Assembly (NCBI GenBank): GCA_942493245.1 | Contig: OW818685.1 | Location: 3,534,001-3,598,000, forward strand | DNA length: 64,000 bases | DNA from: DAOPYU01 sp942493245 | Lineage (GTDB): Bacteria; Sumerlaeota; Sumerlaeia; UBA8349 | Direction of reading: 5' to 3' | Shown here: positions 9,514 through 19,879 of the stretch, in pieces | Layout: every line of letters begins with the position of its first letter | Position numbering within the stretch: the first letter of the stretch is position 1 | Notes under the pieces: model-generated | Told to the model about the DNA's origin: nothing | Databases searched by the model: none | What the model saw: the letters and a program-made list of their open reading frames with translations, nothing else | Position numbers and translations under genes: made by a program

Positions 9514-9590
9514 GACTACATCCTCCGTGTCTGCCAAGCGCGCTCCTGCGCTCCCATGTCCATTTGGACGGGTTGGCTACATCCAGGGGT
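9514..9590 (-). promoter_or_regulatory. GGA-rich flagellin leader, CsrA-site-like
   Basis: Just before the flagellin start the minus strand has at least four GGA motifs: CCTGGATGTAG, AATGGACATGG, the 4-bp hairpin GCGC-AGGA-GCGC, and ACACGGAGGATGT, which overlaps the ribosome binding site and presents GGAGGA between ACA and TGT. This is the pattern of CsrA/RsmA targets, and CsrA control of flagellin translation is known in Bacillus. The assignment here is inference. Confidence 0.5.
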
Positions 9591-9734
9591 CGGATCTGCG
9601 CCCTGTTTGCTTGAATCGAGATGTGGTATCGGACAGTCTGTCAGGTGCTGTCCTTTTTTTGTCGGCCCTGCGGCGCCCAAACTGCCGTTTGCGGGAAGTC
9701 CTGGGACCGGATGCGCGACACGGCACAGTGTTGC

Positions 9735-9749
9735 GCAAAGTCAATGCCA
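9735..9749 (-). promoter_or_regulatory. Sigma-54 type promoter of flagellin
   Basis: On the minus strand TGGCATTGACTTTGC matches the sigma-54 consensus TGGCAC-N5-TTGC with exact GG-to-GC spacing. It lies about 222 bases upstream of the flagellin ATG, giving a leader of roughly 210 bases. The rest of the gap to the enolase terminator (9750-9973) shows nothing else recognisable. Confidence 0.75.
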
Positions 9750-9973
9750 AAACAATTTCCCTCGAAAAAAAGAAAAGCAGAACCCGGAAACACGCGGCGA
9801 GAAAGCCCTGAAAATTCACTCAAAACAAGTATTATCAGCCATATGCAGAGGACTCCAAATTATCTTGACAGAGGGGAAGAGAAAAAGGTGGAGGGACCGG
9901 GAAGTCCTCCGAGCAGGTTCCGACGGAAAAAGTTGCCGTTCTTTCTTTCCGGGAAAGTCCCCCCAACCCCGGC

Positions 9974-10022
9974 AAAAAAGAACCGGGAAGGAACCGCCCC
10001 ACAGGGGCAGCGCCTTCCCGGT
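9974..10022 (-). terminator. Rho-independent terminator of enolase
   Basis: On the minus strand ACCGGGAAGG and CCTTCCCGGT form the stem, with a nested GCCCC/GGGGC hairpin in the loop, followed by TCTTTTTT. It starts about 32 bases past the enolase stop codon. Confidence 0.88.
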
Positions 10023-10054
10023 CTTCGTTCAGAAAAAAAAGTCTCTCAGAAACC

Positions 10055-11347
<1,293 letters not shown>

Positions 11348-11424
11348 AGATACTATCCTCCCTAAACGTATAATGAATTCCTGTTTGGAACTTTTTTCCT
11401 TCTGCCGGAACAAGTCCAATGCGC

Positions 11425-11453
11425 ATCAAAACAGGTACGCATCGGAGTGTCAA
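11425..11453 (-). promoter_or_regulatory. Promoter of enolase
   Basis: On the minus strand TTGACA is followed by a 17-base spacer and TTTGAT, placing the transcript start near 11418 and leaving a leader of about 70 bases before the enolase ATG. Confidence 0.65.
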
Positions 11454-11534
11454 GCCCGAACGGTGGCAAGAAGATACTCCGCCTGTCCCAAAAATGCAAA
11501 TGCCAAGTGCAAAAAGACCTTTTTTGACGATACA

Positions 11535-11660
11535 AACTGCAGGATGTTTTCTCGAACCGGAAAACCCCTTGTGCCGGCGGGGACGCCGGCGGTACAGAAC
11601 CGCAGGATGTTTTCTCGTACTTGAAAGCCCCTTGCGTCGGCGGGGACGCCGGCGGTACAG
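11535..11660. repeat. 63-bp tandem repeat with GCCGGCGG palindrome
   Basis: Two consecutive 63-bp units begin at 11535 and 11598 (start words AACTGCAGGATG and AACCGCAGGATG) and a third start (AACTGC) follows at 11661. Each unit contains the word GGCGGGGACGCCGGCGGTAC. It lies in the 660-base gap between enolase and the FtsX-EnvC gene; the rest of that gap, apart from the enolase promoter, shows no gene. Confidence 0.85.
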
Positions 11661-12009
11661 AACTGCAAACCCGTTCCGTCCAAGCGGTCCACAGAGTCCA
11701 CCCCGTCCATACCCTCCCTCCGGTCTATTCTGTCGAGAAAACCCACCGAAGAGGTTGACGGAACCGGGTAAAAATCCTATAGATAGAGGTCCGTTAGAAT
11801 CCGCCGCCGGTCTCGGGCGGTGAATGGCCTGTGGTTTGCTCTACTCCATCTCGATATCTGGGATTCGTGGAAGCCTTGACGCTTCCGGATTCCCGGGAGG
11901 GTTCCAGGCGTCAAAACACCTGGAAAACGTCAAGCCTTTGCCAGAAGGACCATCCCCGGCGTATCGTACCCGATACCCCCTTCCGATGTCAGGAGAGCCG
12001 GTCCGCGTT

Positions 12010-14421
12010 ATGAAAATCCCCTCGATGACCCGACAATTCCAGAAATCCGGTTCCTCGCGTTTTCAACCGCAACGCATACCGGCATCCCCAACGACGGCAA
12101 AAACCTCGAAACCCACCCCTCCCGTCCGAACGGACAAGAAAGCGGCGGGACTGGTCAGCCATTACGCCCAAACCGCCACAGAAACACCGGGGGTAGATGA
12201 ACTGGAACTGGAAACACCCGAACCGAACGTTTTCCCCGCTGGTTCCTTCCTGCCCGCCCTGCTGGCCACGTTCTGGCTGATCTGGCCCCTGACCGCGCTC
12301 GGCCTCGTCTGGCTCATCGCCGACAACGGGCGCCACTATCTGGCCCAGTCCGAACAGAGTATCGTGTTCCGGGCCGTGCTGAACCGCTCGGTTGATCAGG
12401 CCACCGCCGAACGCCTGGCCCGGCAACTGGAAGAGACCCCCGACTGGCTCCAGGTCAAGGCGCTGCCGGGTACAGACGCCTTCGAGAGCATCCCGGAATT
12501 AAGCGACTGGACAAAGAAAGCCGCCAATCAGATGTTCCTGGCTTCCGTGCCCATTTCCCTCGAGTTACGGCCCAAAGGCTTCTTCACGAGCGACCTCACG
12601 CCCGACGAGTGGGTCGAAGGACTCCGCTCCCAGAAAGGGGTCGCCGAGGTTTTCTACGACGAGAAAGCCGTCGGATCGCTCAAGCGGCTGGCCCAGGATA
12701 CCGGTTCGATCCGCCTGTCCATAAGTGGCTTGCTGATGGGGATCGGTCTGTTGGCCGCGGCGTTCCTGGGGGGGGCCTACGGCCGGATCTTCCGGTTTCC
12801 CGCCCAGTGGCAGGCGGGCTTCAATACCGCCCTGCGCGGCTACTGGCGTCCCATCCTTTCGATGTGCCTGAGCGGCGTGTTTTCGCTGATTCTGCTGGCG
12901 GGTTTCTATCTGGCTGTTTACGCCTCGACCGGGTTGGATTTTACGTTCCTCTCCATCGGTTCAATGGCCCTGCTCGTTCTCGCCGGGGTTCTCTACGGAT
13001 GGACCGCGTGGACCAGTCTCTACTTTTCCGCCCTGCGTCAGTCCCCTCCCTCCCGGCGACTCCTGACTGTGAGCGCGCTGGGCGCGGTCCTCTGGGTGTC
13101 CGCGCTGGCGGGCGCACCCGTCCGGGCGGAACTGCCCCCGCCCGGTTCGACCCCCGCATTGCCGCCGGACTCGCTGCGGCCCACAGCGCCCGATTTCGCC
13201 CTGCCGGAAACCAACTTCGACAATTCGCTCTATGAAACCAGCGCGACGCTGAAAGCTCTCACCGACGCCCGGCGCGAGGAACTCACCCGCCAGACCCAGT
13301 CGGAAATCGACAAAATGGAAAAATCCGTCCAGTACCTCGAAAACTGGCTCGCCCGCAGTGAAAAGGAACGCACCCAGGACCTCGCGAACCGCGATCTGAA
13401 CCGCCGCAAACTCGAACAGGCGAAACTCGAACAAACCACCGCCGAGCGCGTTCTGCAGGAACGGTACCAGACGCTCCAGAACCTCCACACCGCGCTGACA
13501 ACCGTGCAAACGAACCAATCAACGTCCTCTTCGCTCTTTGCGCCCCAGGCGCAGCCGCGCCGTCAGGCCGCCCAGAGCATCCTGGTCCAGGAGACCGAAC
13601 ACAATTTCCACATGCTGGAAGAAAGCGACCGTCCCGCCGTCGGACGCGCCCGCACAAAGGTCAACGAACTGATGGAGGAATCCAACCGGCTCGCGACGAT
13701 CGAAAAACTGGCCAGCCACTCCCCCGACTCCATCCGGCAGGAAATGGACCGTCTGAACCTGAAGCGCCAGGCCCTGGCCGGCCGGCTCAAACTCATCCAG
13801 ACCGCCCCACGCCTCGCGACTACGCCCGTCGTGGCTCAGGCCGCCTCCGGTCAGGCAGCGGCGCTCGTGCCACCGCCGGTGGCGACTTCCGCCCAGGCGC
13901 CCGGCGTTCCGCCCCAGACCTCGACCGCCCCTCCTGTGGTACAACCCGCTCTGCCCGTCCAACCCACGCAAACCGCAACGCCACCGCAGCCCGCCCTGCC
14001 GGATACCGCCGTGGGCGCCATCGGCATCCCCACCAACGACAACGACTGGGGGTATTACCTCTTTGTGGATGCCGGGACGCTCGTTTACGCCGTGCGCGGC
14101 GGCCTGGTGCTCAACGCCTCGCCCGTGGGACAGCTGGGCAACACCGTCGTGATTGACCACGGCAACGGCCTCTCAACCACCTACGCCCACCTGACCGAGG
14201 GGGAAGTGGGCGTCCAGCCCGGCGACACGATCCGCCAGGGCCAGCCGATCGGCGCGGCGGGCGAGATCAAGGAAATGCAGCGCCGCACCGGCATCCGGTT
14301 CGAAGTGCGCCAGAACGGTCAGCAATCTGCCCTGAACGCCGTCCCCGGCCTGACCGTGGAAGACCTCCCCTACCTTCTCCAGAACAAGAAACCCCCGCGC
14401 GCGAAAATGGCGAAAAAATAA
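12010..14421 (+). CDS. FtsX-EnvC fusion protein
   Basis: About 803 residues, counted from ATG 12010. A Pro/Ser-rich cytoplasmic leader is followed by TM1 (about 80-104), a 130-residue outside domain that parallels FtsX (the stretch SVPISLELRP...VAEVFYDEKAVGSLKRLA aligns in order with the end of the E. coli FtsX loop), then TM2 (236-258), TM3 (281-305) and TM4 (310-338). A further hydrophobic segment like a signal peptide (LLTVSALGAVLWVSALAGAP, about 350-372) brings the chain out again. Next come two long coiled-coil stretches and, at about 698-790, a LytM/M23-like domain: YAVRGGLVLNA, VVIDHGNGLSTTYAHL, GIRFEVRQNGQ. The zinc-binding His/Asp of active LytM enzymes and the HxH motif are missing, as in EnvC, which activates amidases rather than cutting wall itself. 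In E. coli FtsX binds EnvC; here both appear in one chain. No FtsE gene is nearby. The start is uncertain (AGGAG is 14 bases upstream; an ATG at 11824 is also in frame). Confidence 0.85.
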   Translation: MKIPSMTRQFQKSGSSRFQPQRIPASPTTAKTSKPTPPVRTDKKAAGLVSHYAQTATETPGVDELELETPEPNVFPAGSFLPALLATFWLIWPLTALGLVWLIADNGRHYLAQSEQSIVFRAVLNRSVDQATAERLARQLEETPDWLQVKALPGTDAFESIPELSDWTKKAANQMFLASVPISLELRPKGFFTSDLTPDEWVEGLRSQKGVAEVFYDEKAVGSLKRLAQDTGSIRLSISGLLMGIGLLAAAFLGGAYGRIFRFPAQWQAGFNTALRGYWRPILSMCLSGVFSLILLAGFYLAVYASTGLDFTFLSIGSMALLVLAGVLYGWTAWTSLYFSALRQSPPSRRLLTVSALGAVLWVSALAGAPVRAELPPPGSTPALPPDSLRPTAPDFALPETNFDNSLYETSATLKALTDARREELTRQTQSEIDKMEKSVQYLENWLARSEKERTQDLANRDLNRRKLEQAKLEQTTAERVLQERYQTLQNLHTALTTVQTNQSTSSSLFAPQAQPRRQAAQSILVQETEHNFHMLEESDRPAVGRARTKVNELMEESNRLATIEKLASHSPDSIRQEMDRLNLKRQALAGRLKLIQTAPRLATTPVVAQAASGQAAALVPPPVATSAQAPGVPPQTSTAPPVVQPALPVQPTQTATPPQPALPDTAVGAIGIPTNDNDWGYYLFVDAGTLVYAVRGGLVLNASPVGQLGNTVVIDHGNGLSTTYAHLTEGEVGVQPGDTIRQGQPIGAAGEIKEMQRRTGIRFEVRQNGQQSALNAVPGLTVEDLPYLLQNKKPPRAKMAKK

Positions 14422-14598
14422 TCCGCGGCCCTGTACCGCCGACACCCCCACCGGCGCGGTTCTGGAAACTGGCGAAATTGTCCCGGCGCCTCTTCACGCA
14501 CGAGACGTCCGTGCCCCTTTCCCCGTCCCCGGCGCAAACAACCGCACGTTTGATTCCCCCTTCCGTTCCGGTCGAACCCCAGAAGCCCGAGTTCGGAC

Positions 14599-14645
14599 TT
14601 GACATTTCTCGCCGTATATGATTATATATGAGCAGTTGTTTCAAG
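14599..14645 (+). promoter_or_regulatory. Promoter and SmtB/CadC-like operator of the metal-export operon
   Basis: TTGACA (14599-14604), a 17-base spacer and TTATAT (14622-14627) form a near-consensus promoter. Overlapping the -10 and start point is ATATATGAGCAGTTGTTTCA, which resembles the known SmtB operator core TGAACAGTTATTCA. This fits repression by the ArsR-family product of the next gene and relief by metal. Confidence 0.7.
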
Positions 14646-14665
14646 AAGCGCGGGGGACGAGGACG

Positions 14666-15043
14666 ATGCCGACAAAGACCGTGGAAACAGACCAGAGCGA
14701 CCTCTGTGAAGAGGTCTATGTGAACGCAGAACATGTTCGAATCGCGTTGAAGACGATGCCGGGCGACGGGGTCGTCAACACCCTGGCCGAAACGTTCCGC
14801 TCCCTGAGCGACCCCACGCGCATCAAGATGCTGGTCGCGTTGTCGAAACAGGAACTCTGCGTGTGCGATCTGGCCTCGATCCTCGGGTTGAGCGGCTCCG
14901 CCGTTTCCCACCAACTCCGACTCCTGCGGGGACTGGGTCTGGTGAAGTATCGCAAAGAGGGTAAGATGGCCTTCTACACAATAGACGATCCGCACGTCAG
15001 CAACCTGCTGGCCGAGGGTTTGCAGCGCGTGAATAAAAGGTAG
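14666..15043 (+). CDS. ArsR/CadC-family metal-responsive repressor
   Basis: A 125-residue winged-helix regulator. The HTH region runs ETFRSLSDPTRIKMLVALS, ELCVCDLASILGLSGSAVSH, then the wing YRKEGKMAFYTI. Cys65 and Cys67 in ELCVCDL match the alpha-3 metal-ligand pair of CadC (Cys58/Cys60) and Cys14 may supply the N-terminal ligand, so a Cd/Pb/Zn sensor is likely. DPH near residue 110 may belong to a C-terminal zinc site. The start at 14666 was preferred over an in-frame ATG at 14618 because that ATG overlaps the -10 box, and GAGG lies 5-6 bases upstream of 14666. The P-type ATPase follows 89 bases downstream on the same strand, so the two probably form one operon repressed by this protein. 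Confidence 0.92.
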   Translation: MPTKTVETDQSDLCEEVYVNAEHVRIALKTMPGDGVVNTLAETFRSLSDPTRIKMLVALSKQELCVCDLASILGLSGSAVSHQLRLLRGLGLVKYRKEGKMAFYTIDDPHVSNLLAEGLQRVNKR

Positions 15044-15132
15044 ATTTTTTTCGACTTATAAACAAACGCCTGCTCACATGTGTGTGGCAGACGCTTCGAG
15101 CAGGGCCGGTAAGCGACCGGGAGGAAACGACC

Positions 15133-17310
15133 ATGAACCGAATATCATACAGAGTATCCGGGCTGGATTGCGCAGAAGAAGTCGCGACGCTGAAGAAAGC
15201 GGTGGGGACCCGCCCGGGCGTGCGTTCGCTCGATTTCGACATTCTCAACGCCAAGATGACGGTGACCTTCGATTCCGCGGAGATCCACTCCGACGGCATT
15301 GTCGCGGCGGTCGCCGAGACGGGCATGCGGGCGACTCCCTGGGAGCAGCGAAAGGTCGCACGGGAATCTCTTTCCTTTTGGCAGCGACAGGGCCGACTCC
15401 TCATGGTTTGTGCCAGCGGCGGTCTGCTCCTGCTCGGGATGCTCGTTCATTGGTTCCTGCATGGCAGTCTGGTGGATGCCCTCTTTGGAGGCCTGTCTGG
15501 CCGCGAGCATCCCGCGCCCTGGCCCTCGATCCTTCTGTTCACAGGCGCGATCGTAACCGGCGCGTGGTTTGTTGTTCCGAAGGCCCTTTTTTCCGCCCGG
15601 CGGTTTCGGCCCGACATGAACCTGCTGATGATCGTGGCCACCCTGGGAGCCATGTTCATTGGCGAGTGGTCGGAGGCCGCCACAGTGAGTTTCCTCTTCT
15701 CCCTGGCGCTTCTCCTGGAACAATGGAGCGTCGGGCGCGCCCGGCGGGCGGTGGCGTCGCTGATGGATCTGACTCCCGCCGTGGCCCGCTACATTTGCCC
15801 CCACGATGGCGACCTCATGGAAAAACCCGTTGCAGAGGTACCGGTGGGCGCAATCGTACTGGTTCGACCGGGTGAGCGGATTCCCCTGGACGGTCTTGTC
15901 ACCCAAGGTACGACGACCGTCAATCAATCGCCCATCACAGGGGAATCGTCACCTGTGTCCAAGAAAACCGGTGACGAGGTATTCGCAGGCACCATCAACG
16001 AGGACGGCGCGATCGAGTTCCGGTCCACCAAACCGGCCAGTGACACCACGCTGTCCAGAATCATTCATCTGGTGCAGGAGGCCCAGGGCCGCCGCGCTCC
16101 GAGCCAGCAATTTGTCGAAAAATTCGCCGTTTATTACACGCCGGTGATGATGATCCTGTCGCTCCTGGTCATGCTCCTGCCGCCGCTGCTGATCGGCCAG
16201 TCCTGGACGGAATCGTTCTATCGGGGCCTGGTCATTCTGGTCATCGCCTGTCCCTGCGCCCTGGTGATCTCCACACCGGTCAGCATTGTCTCGGCTTTGA
16301 CGGCCGCAGCCCGTAACGGTGTCCTCATCAAGGGCGGCATGTACCTTGAGGCGGCAGGCCAATTGAAAGCCGTCGCCCTGGATAAAACGGGGACGCTGAC
16401 GCACGGACAACCCGAGGTCCAGGCGGTGATTCCCTTGAACGGCCACAGCCGGAAGGATCTGCTGGAACGGGCCGCCGCCCTGGAAGCCAACAGCCAGCAT
16501 CCACTCGCCAGGGCGATTCTGCGCAAAGCGCACGAGGAGGGGGTTGAAATCAACCGGTCGGAGAATTTTCTGGCGATCAGGGGCAAAGGAGCCGAGGGGA
16601 TGGTTCTCGGTCGCCTCTTCTGGCTCGGGAGCCATCGGCTGATGCACGAGAAGGGTATGGAGACAGCCGAAGCCGATGAAGCGGCCAACAAGTATGAGGA
16701 TGCCGGCCATTCGGTCGTCATCGTGGGCAACGACTCACACGTCTGCGGACTGATCACCGTCGCTGACGCGGTGCGGCAGGAGGCTTCTCAAAGCATTCAG
16801 GCCCTGCGCAGGTCAGGCATCCAGAAGATCGTGATGTTGTCCGGCGACAATGAGGGCACGGTCAGATCGGTTGCCGAGCAGACGGGTGTGGATGAGTCCT
16901 ACGCGGAGTTGTTGCCGGAGGACAAGGTGCGAGTGATCGAAACCCTGACCGCGCATCTTGGCGCCACGGCGATGGTTGGCGATGGCGTCAACGATGCCCC
17001 GGCGATGGCCACGGCGACCCTCGGGATTGCGATGGGTTCCATCGGAACCGACACGGCCATCGAGACGGCCGACATCGCGTTCATGTCGGACGATCTGTCA
17101 AAGTTGCCCTGGCTGATCGGCCATTCCCGGCGCACGCTGGCGATCATCCGGCAGAACATCGGTTTTGCCCTGGGATTGAAGTTTCTCTTCATCGCGCTGA
17201 CCATGCTGGGGATGGCTTCTCTCTGGATGGCCATCGCCGCTGACATGGGCGCATCTCTGCTGGTGATCTTCAACGGCCTGCGCCTGCTGAATGGGAACGC
17301 ACATTTGTAA
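15133..17310 (+). CDS. cadA: Zn/Cd/Pb-exporting P1B-type ATPase
   Basis: Pumps divalent soft metals out of the cytoplasm using ATP; 725 residues. It begins with one heavy-metal-associated domain (GLDCAEEVATLKKAV; Cys-Ala-Glu-Glu rather than CxxC, a form common in Zn/Cd pumps). The CPC transport motif is at residues 373-375 (IACPCALV), the phosphorylated Asp at about 417 in DKTGTLT, the HP motif in SQHPLARAIL, and the hinge in VGDGVNDAPAMA. Eight membrane segments are expected. GGAGG stands 8-10 bases before ATG 15133. Its partner is the CadC-like regulator upstream. Symbol cadA is by family and context; zntA would be equally fair. No clear terminator was found in the 200 bases before the group II intron. 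Confidence 0.93.
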   Translation: MNRISYRVSGLDCAEEVATLKKAVGTRPGVRSLDFDILNAKMTVTFDSAEIHSDGIVAAVAETGMRATPWEQRKVARESLSFWQRQGRLLMVCASGGLLLLGMLVHWFLHGSLVDALFGGLSGREHPAPWPSILLFTGAIVTGAWFVVPKALFSARRFRPDMNLLMIVATLGAMFIGEWSEAATVSFLFSLALLLEQWSVGRARRAVASLMDLTPAVARYICPHDGDLMEKPVAEVPVGAIVLVRPGERIPLDGLVTQGTTTVNQSPITGESSPVSKKTGDEVFAGTINEDGAIEFRSTKPASDTTLSRIIHLVQEAQGRRAPSQQFVEKFAVYYTPVMMILSLLVMLLPPLLIGQSWTESFYRGLVILVIACPCALVISTPVSIVSALTAAARNGVLIKGGMYLEAAGQLKAVALDKTGTLTHGQPEVQAVIPLNGHSRKDLLERAAALEANSQHPLARAILRKAHEEGVEINRSENFLAIRGKGAEGMVLGRLFWLGSHRLMHEKGMETAEADEAANKYEDAGHSVVIVGNDSHVCGLITVADAVRQEASQSIQALRRSGIQKIVMLSGDNEGTVRSVAEQTGVDESYAELLPEDKVRVIETLTAHLGATAMVGDGVNDAPAMATATLGIAMGSIGTDTAIETADIAFMSDDLSKLPWLIGHSRRTLAIIRQNIGFALGLKFLFIALTMLGMASLWMAIAADMGASLLVIFNGLRLLNGNAHL

Positions 17311-17536
17311 CCGCCATTGCACGCTCCAACTCGGCGGGAACAACTTGCAACAAAAACGGAATAGACCCCTGGCGCAGCGGAGCCGCAACCGACTTAAACC
17401 GCGAAAATTGCCGCCTTCACGTTTTGTACTACTATCTCGCGAAATCTACGCAAGCCGAGATGATTCTTGCTCCGTACAAATTGAAATATGAAAACCGATT
17501 TTTTCAACCAGTAGAGTAGGGAGGGCCGCGGCCCTC

Positions 17537-17582
<46 letters not shown>

Positions 17583-17623
17583 TTTGACTCTCGCCGCCAC
17601 GCATGCGGATAAGCCGTTGTGCT

Positions 17624-18923
17624 TCATAGGTAGATCAGACCCATTTCCTTCAACTGCTCGTAGTGAGTCTGTCCTTGTGGTGGACGCCAGGGGCGTTGGC
17701 TGCGGCGCGAGAGGTGACAACAGAGCCGCTCACGCACGTAGTGGTTGATCGCCCGGAACGCCTGTTGCGGGTAACCGCGTCCGAAGTAGTTCGCCCAGCC
17801 GAGCAGGTGGCGGTTGAGTTCCTCGATCAGGAACGGGATGGGCTTGTGGCACATCCACGCCCCGGTCATCGCACGCAACTTCGCCCGCTCGCGCCCGAGC
17901 GCCTTTTCCGAGGGAAACAGGTTCAGGTACCGGCTCGAGCGCCCAAACAGGTCGCGGTCGAAACGGAACGTGTAGCCCAGAAAATCCAGACTCGCGCCCG
18001 CCTCGCGCAGGTTCACCACCCGCGTTTTCTCCCGGTTGATCTCCAAGCCCAGCCACTTCTCCAACTTCGTCTCGATCCACCCGATCAGCCGTCCGTCCAC
18101 GTAGCGGGCCAGCACCACAAAATCGTCGGCGTAACGAACCAGTTTCGCCTTCGCCCAGTGCGCCGGGCCATCGCTTCTGTGGAACACGTAGTCGAACCAG
18201 TGCAGGTAGAGGTTGGCGAGCAGCGGCGAGATCACGCCGCCTTGCGGCGTTCCCTTGCCCGTCCGCCGGGCCGTCGAGCCCGAACTCCCCCTTCCCCGGT
18301 TCGACCACGGGCGTCTGCAACCACATCCGAATCAGTTTCAGCACGGGGCTGTCGCTGATCCGCATGCGCAGGCACGCCATCAGTCGGTCGTGAGGAATCG
18401 AGTCGAAATACCCCTTCAGGTCCGCGTCGTACACCGCGCAATAGCCCGCTTTCAGGTGTCCCCGGATCTCCTCCAACGCCTGATGCGCCGAGCGGCCGGG
18501 GCGAAAGCCGTAGGAACAGTCCTCGAAGTCCTCCTCGAAGATCGGCTCCAGAATCAGCAACGCCGCCATCTGAACCACCCGGTCGCGCACCGTCGGAATC
18601 CCCAGCGGGCGCATCTTCCCGTTGGCTTTCGGGATGTACACGCGCCGGACCGGCCGAGGTTGGTAGGTATGGCTGCGAAGGCTCCCCCGGATTTCGTCCA
18701 GAAAGGCCCTCACGCCCCCCTCCGACCACTCGACCGATTCCAACGTCACCCCATCCACTCCGGGAGCGCCCTTATTGGCCCGCACCCGGCCCCATGCCGC
18801 TTCCAACACGTCCTCCCGGCTGATGTGGCCGTAGAGAGAATAGAAACGGAACTTCGGCTCATCCTTGGCCTTGCGGCCCAGATTCTGTCTCAGAGTGACA
18901 AGTTTCGGCGGCAGGGACAACAT
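17624..18923 (-). pseudogene. ltrA: Group II intron reverse transcriptase/maturase, frameshifted
   Basis: Intron-encoded protein that splices and mobilises its host intron. It starts MLSLPPKLVTLRQNLG and runs through RT blocks (GAPGVDGVTLE, RPLGIPTVRDRVVQMAA, SYGFRPGRSAHQA, YDADLKGYFDSIPH), then the reading frame changes and continues with GTPQGGVISPLLANLYLHWF, the catalytic YADDFVVL, and the maturase domain (RRSQRPWRPPQG, ending MGLIYL). The break is at a run of five C on the plus strand (18287-18291): removing one base gives a continuous and sensible protein (PGKGSSGSTARRTGKGTPQ). There is no HNH endonuclease domain. The frameshift could be real decay or an assembly error at the homopolymer. 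The upstream in-frame extension to 19220 has no RT similarity and is probably intron RNA. Confidence 0.88.
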
Positions 18924-19002
18924 CCGCCCAACCGCGTCTTCCGTAGTAGGATACTCGTCCAATCGGCTCCTCTCCCCTCTTACAGAATCGCGCCAAAAGC
19001 AG

Positions 19003-19047
<45 letters not shown>

Positions 19048-19440
19048 GCCCCTCCGACTCCCGGCAGGGCCGCGCGGCGGTTATGTCTTCCCGCACCGCG
19101 TTCGGGACCATCACTCCCGCCCCGACGGGTCTCCCAGGTTCCTCGGCTGATCTGTCCGCGCGCGCTGTCCCCTCTCACCCCGGGAGGCCCGATGGCTGCC
19201 TGCGCTCGTTGCTTCGCCACCGGCGGCGGGCTTCACCACTATCCGGCGGGCTGGCCACTCTCCACTGGTGTAACGAGGCCGAAACGGGTTCGCTTGCGCT
19301 ACGGCTCGCGCGTTCGCTCGGCGGGGCTTCGACCCGGCGGATTACTCCGCAGGCCGCCCGCGTCGCTACCTGCTGAACGAGCAATTCGCAGGGCAACCTC
19401 CTTTCAGATTGCAAGATCAGCCAGACTTGGCCTGGCGCAC

Positions 19441-19879
19441 CGGAACACACAGAACACAAGGAAAAAGGCTGTTTCCGTGTGTTCTGTGTGTTCCGTGGTT
19501 CATATTTCGGTTGCGGCTTCGCTGCGCCAGGAAGAAAGCGCCCTCCTGGGATCGCCAATCTCCCGATTGGCGCGGTTGCGGTTTCGGGCATCCGGGCGAC
19601 TTTGCGAGATTCGGGGGATTGCGCGATTCCGCCCGTTGGGTTCCGCTTCGTTTGGAGCGGGCTTTCAGCCCTTTGGCGGGAAAAGGGGACACTTGACCCG
19701 GGGCGTCGCTTCGCTCTGCCCCGGGCTGACATGGGCCGCCCTGTCAGGGCTGGGACCGGATCGGGATTGCGGTCTGTATTGCCTGCACTCACCCTCAAAA
19801 TTGACTGCACTCTCTCTCAAAATCTGCGCAAACGACCGCGATATTGCGAGAGAGCAGTCCGAAGGACAGACCGTTTCCC
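19441..19879. repeat. Interrupted palindrome and dispersed palindromic words
   Basis: This 440-base gap first holds the part of the long palindrome left beside the intron (19441-19505), then the word TTGCGGCTTCGCTGCGCCAG, then CGCCAATCTCCCGATTGGCG, GGGCTTTCAGCCC and CGCCCTGTCAGGGCTGGG. The same words occur near 1937-2030, 27200-27300, 33083-33300 and 62045-62145. No gene is seen. A CTCTCTC/GAGAGAG pair (19814-19857) near the kinase stop is too open to call a terminator. Confidence 0.75.

Noticed and set aside
11535..11666. CRISPR array
   Set aside because: The 63-bp units are adjacent direct repeats without unique spacers and no cas gene is in the window.
11824..12009. N-terminal extension of the FtsX-EnvC protein
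   Set aside because: The 62 extra residues have no ribosome binding site before them and no membrane or domain feature; they were left out, though the choice is not certain.
14618..14665. N-terminal extension of the ArsR regulator
   Set aside because: Its ATG overlaps the -10 box of the promoter, so it would not be transcribed as a start codon.
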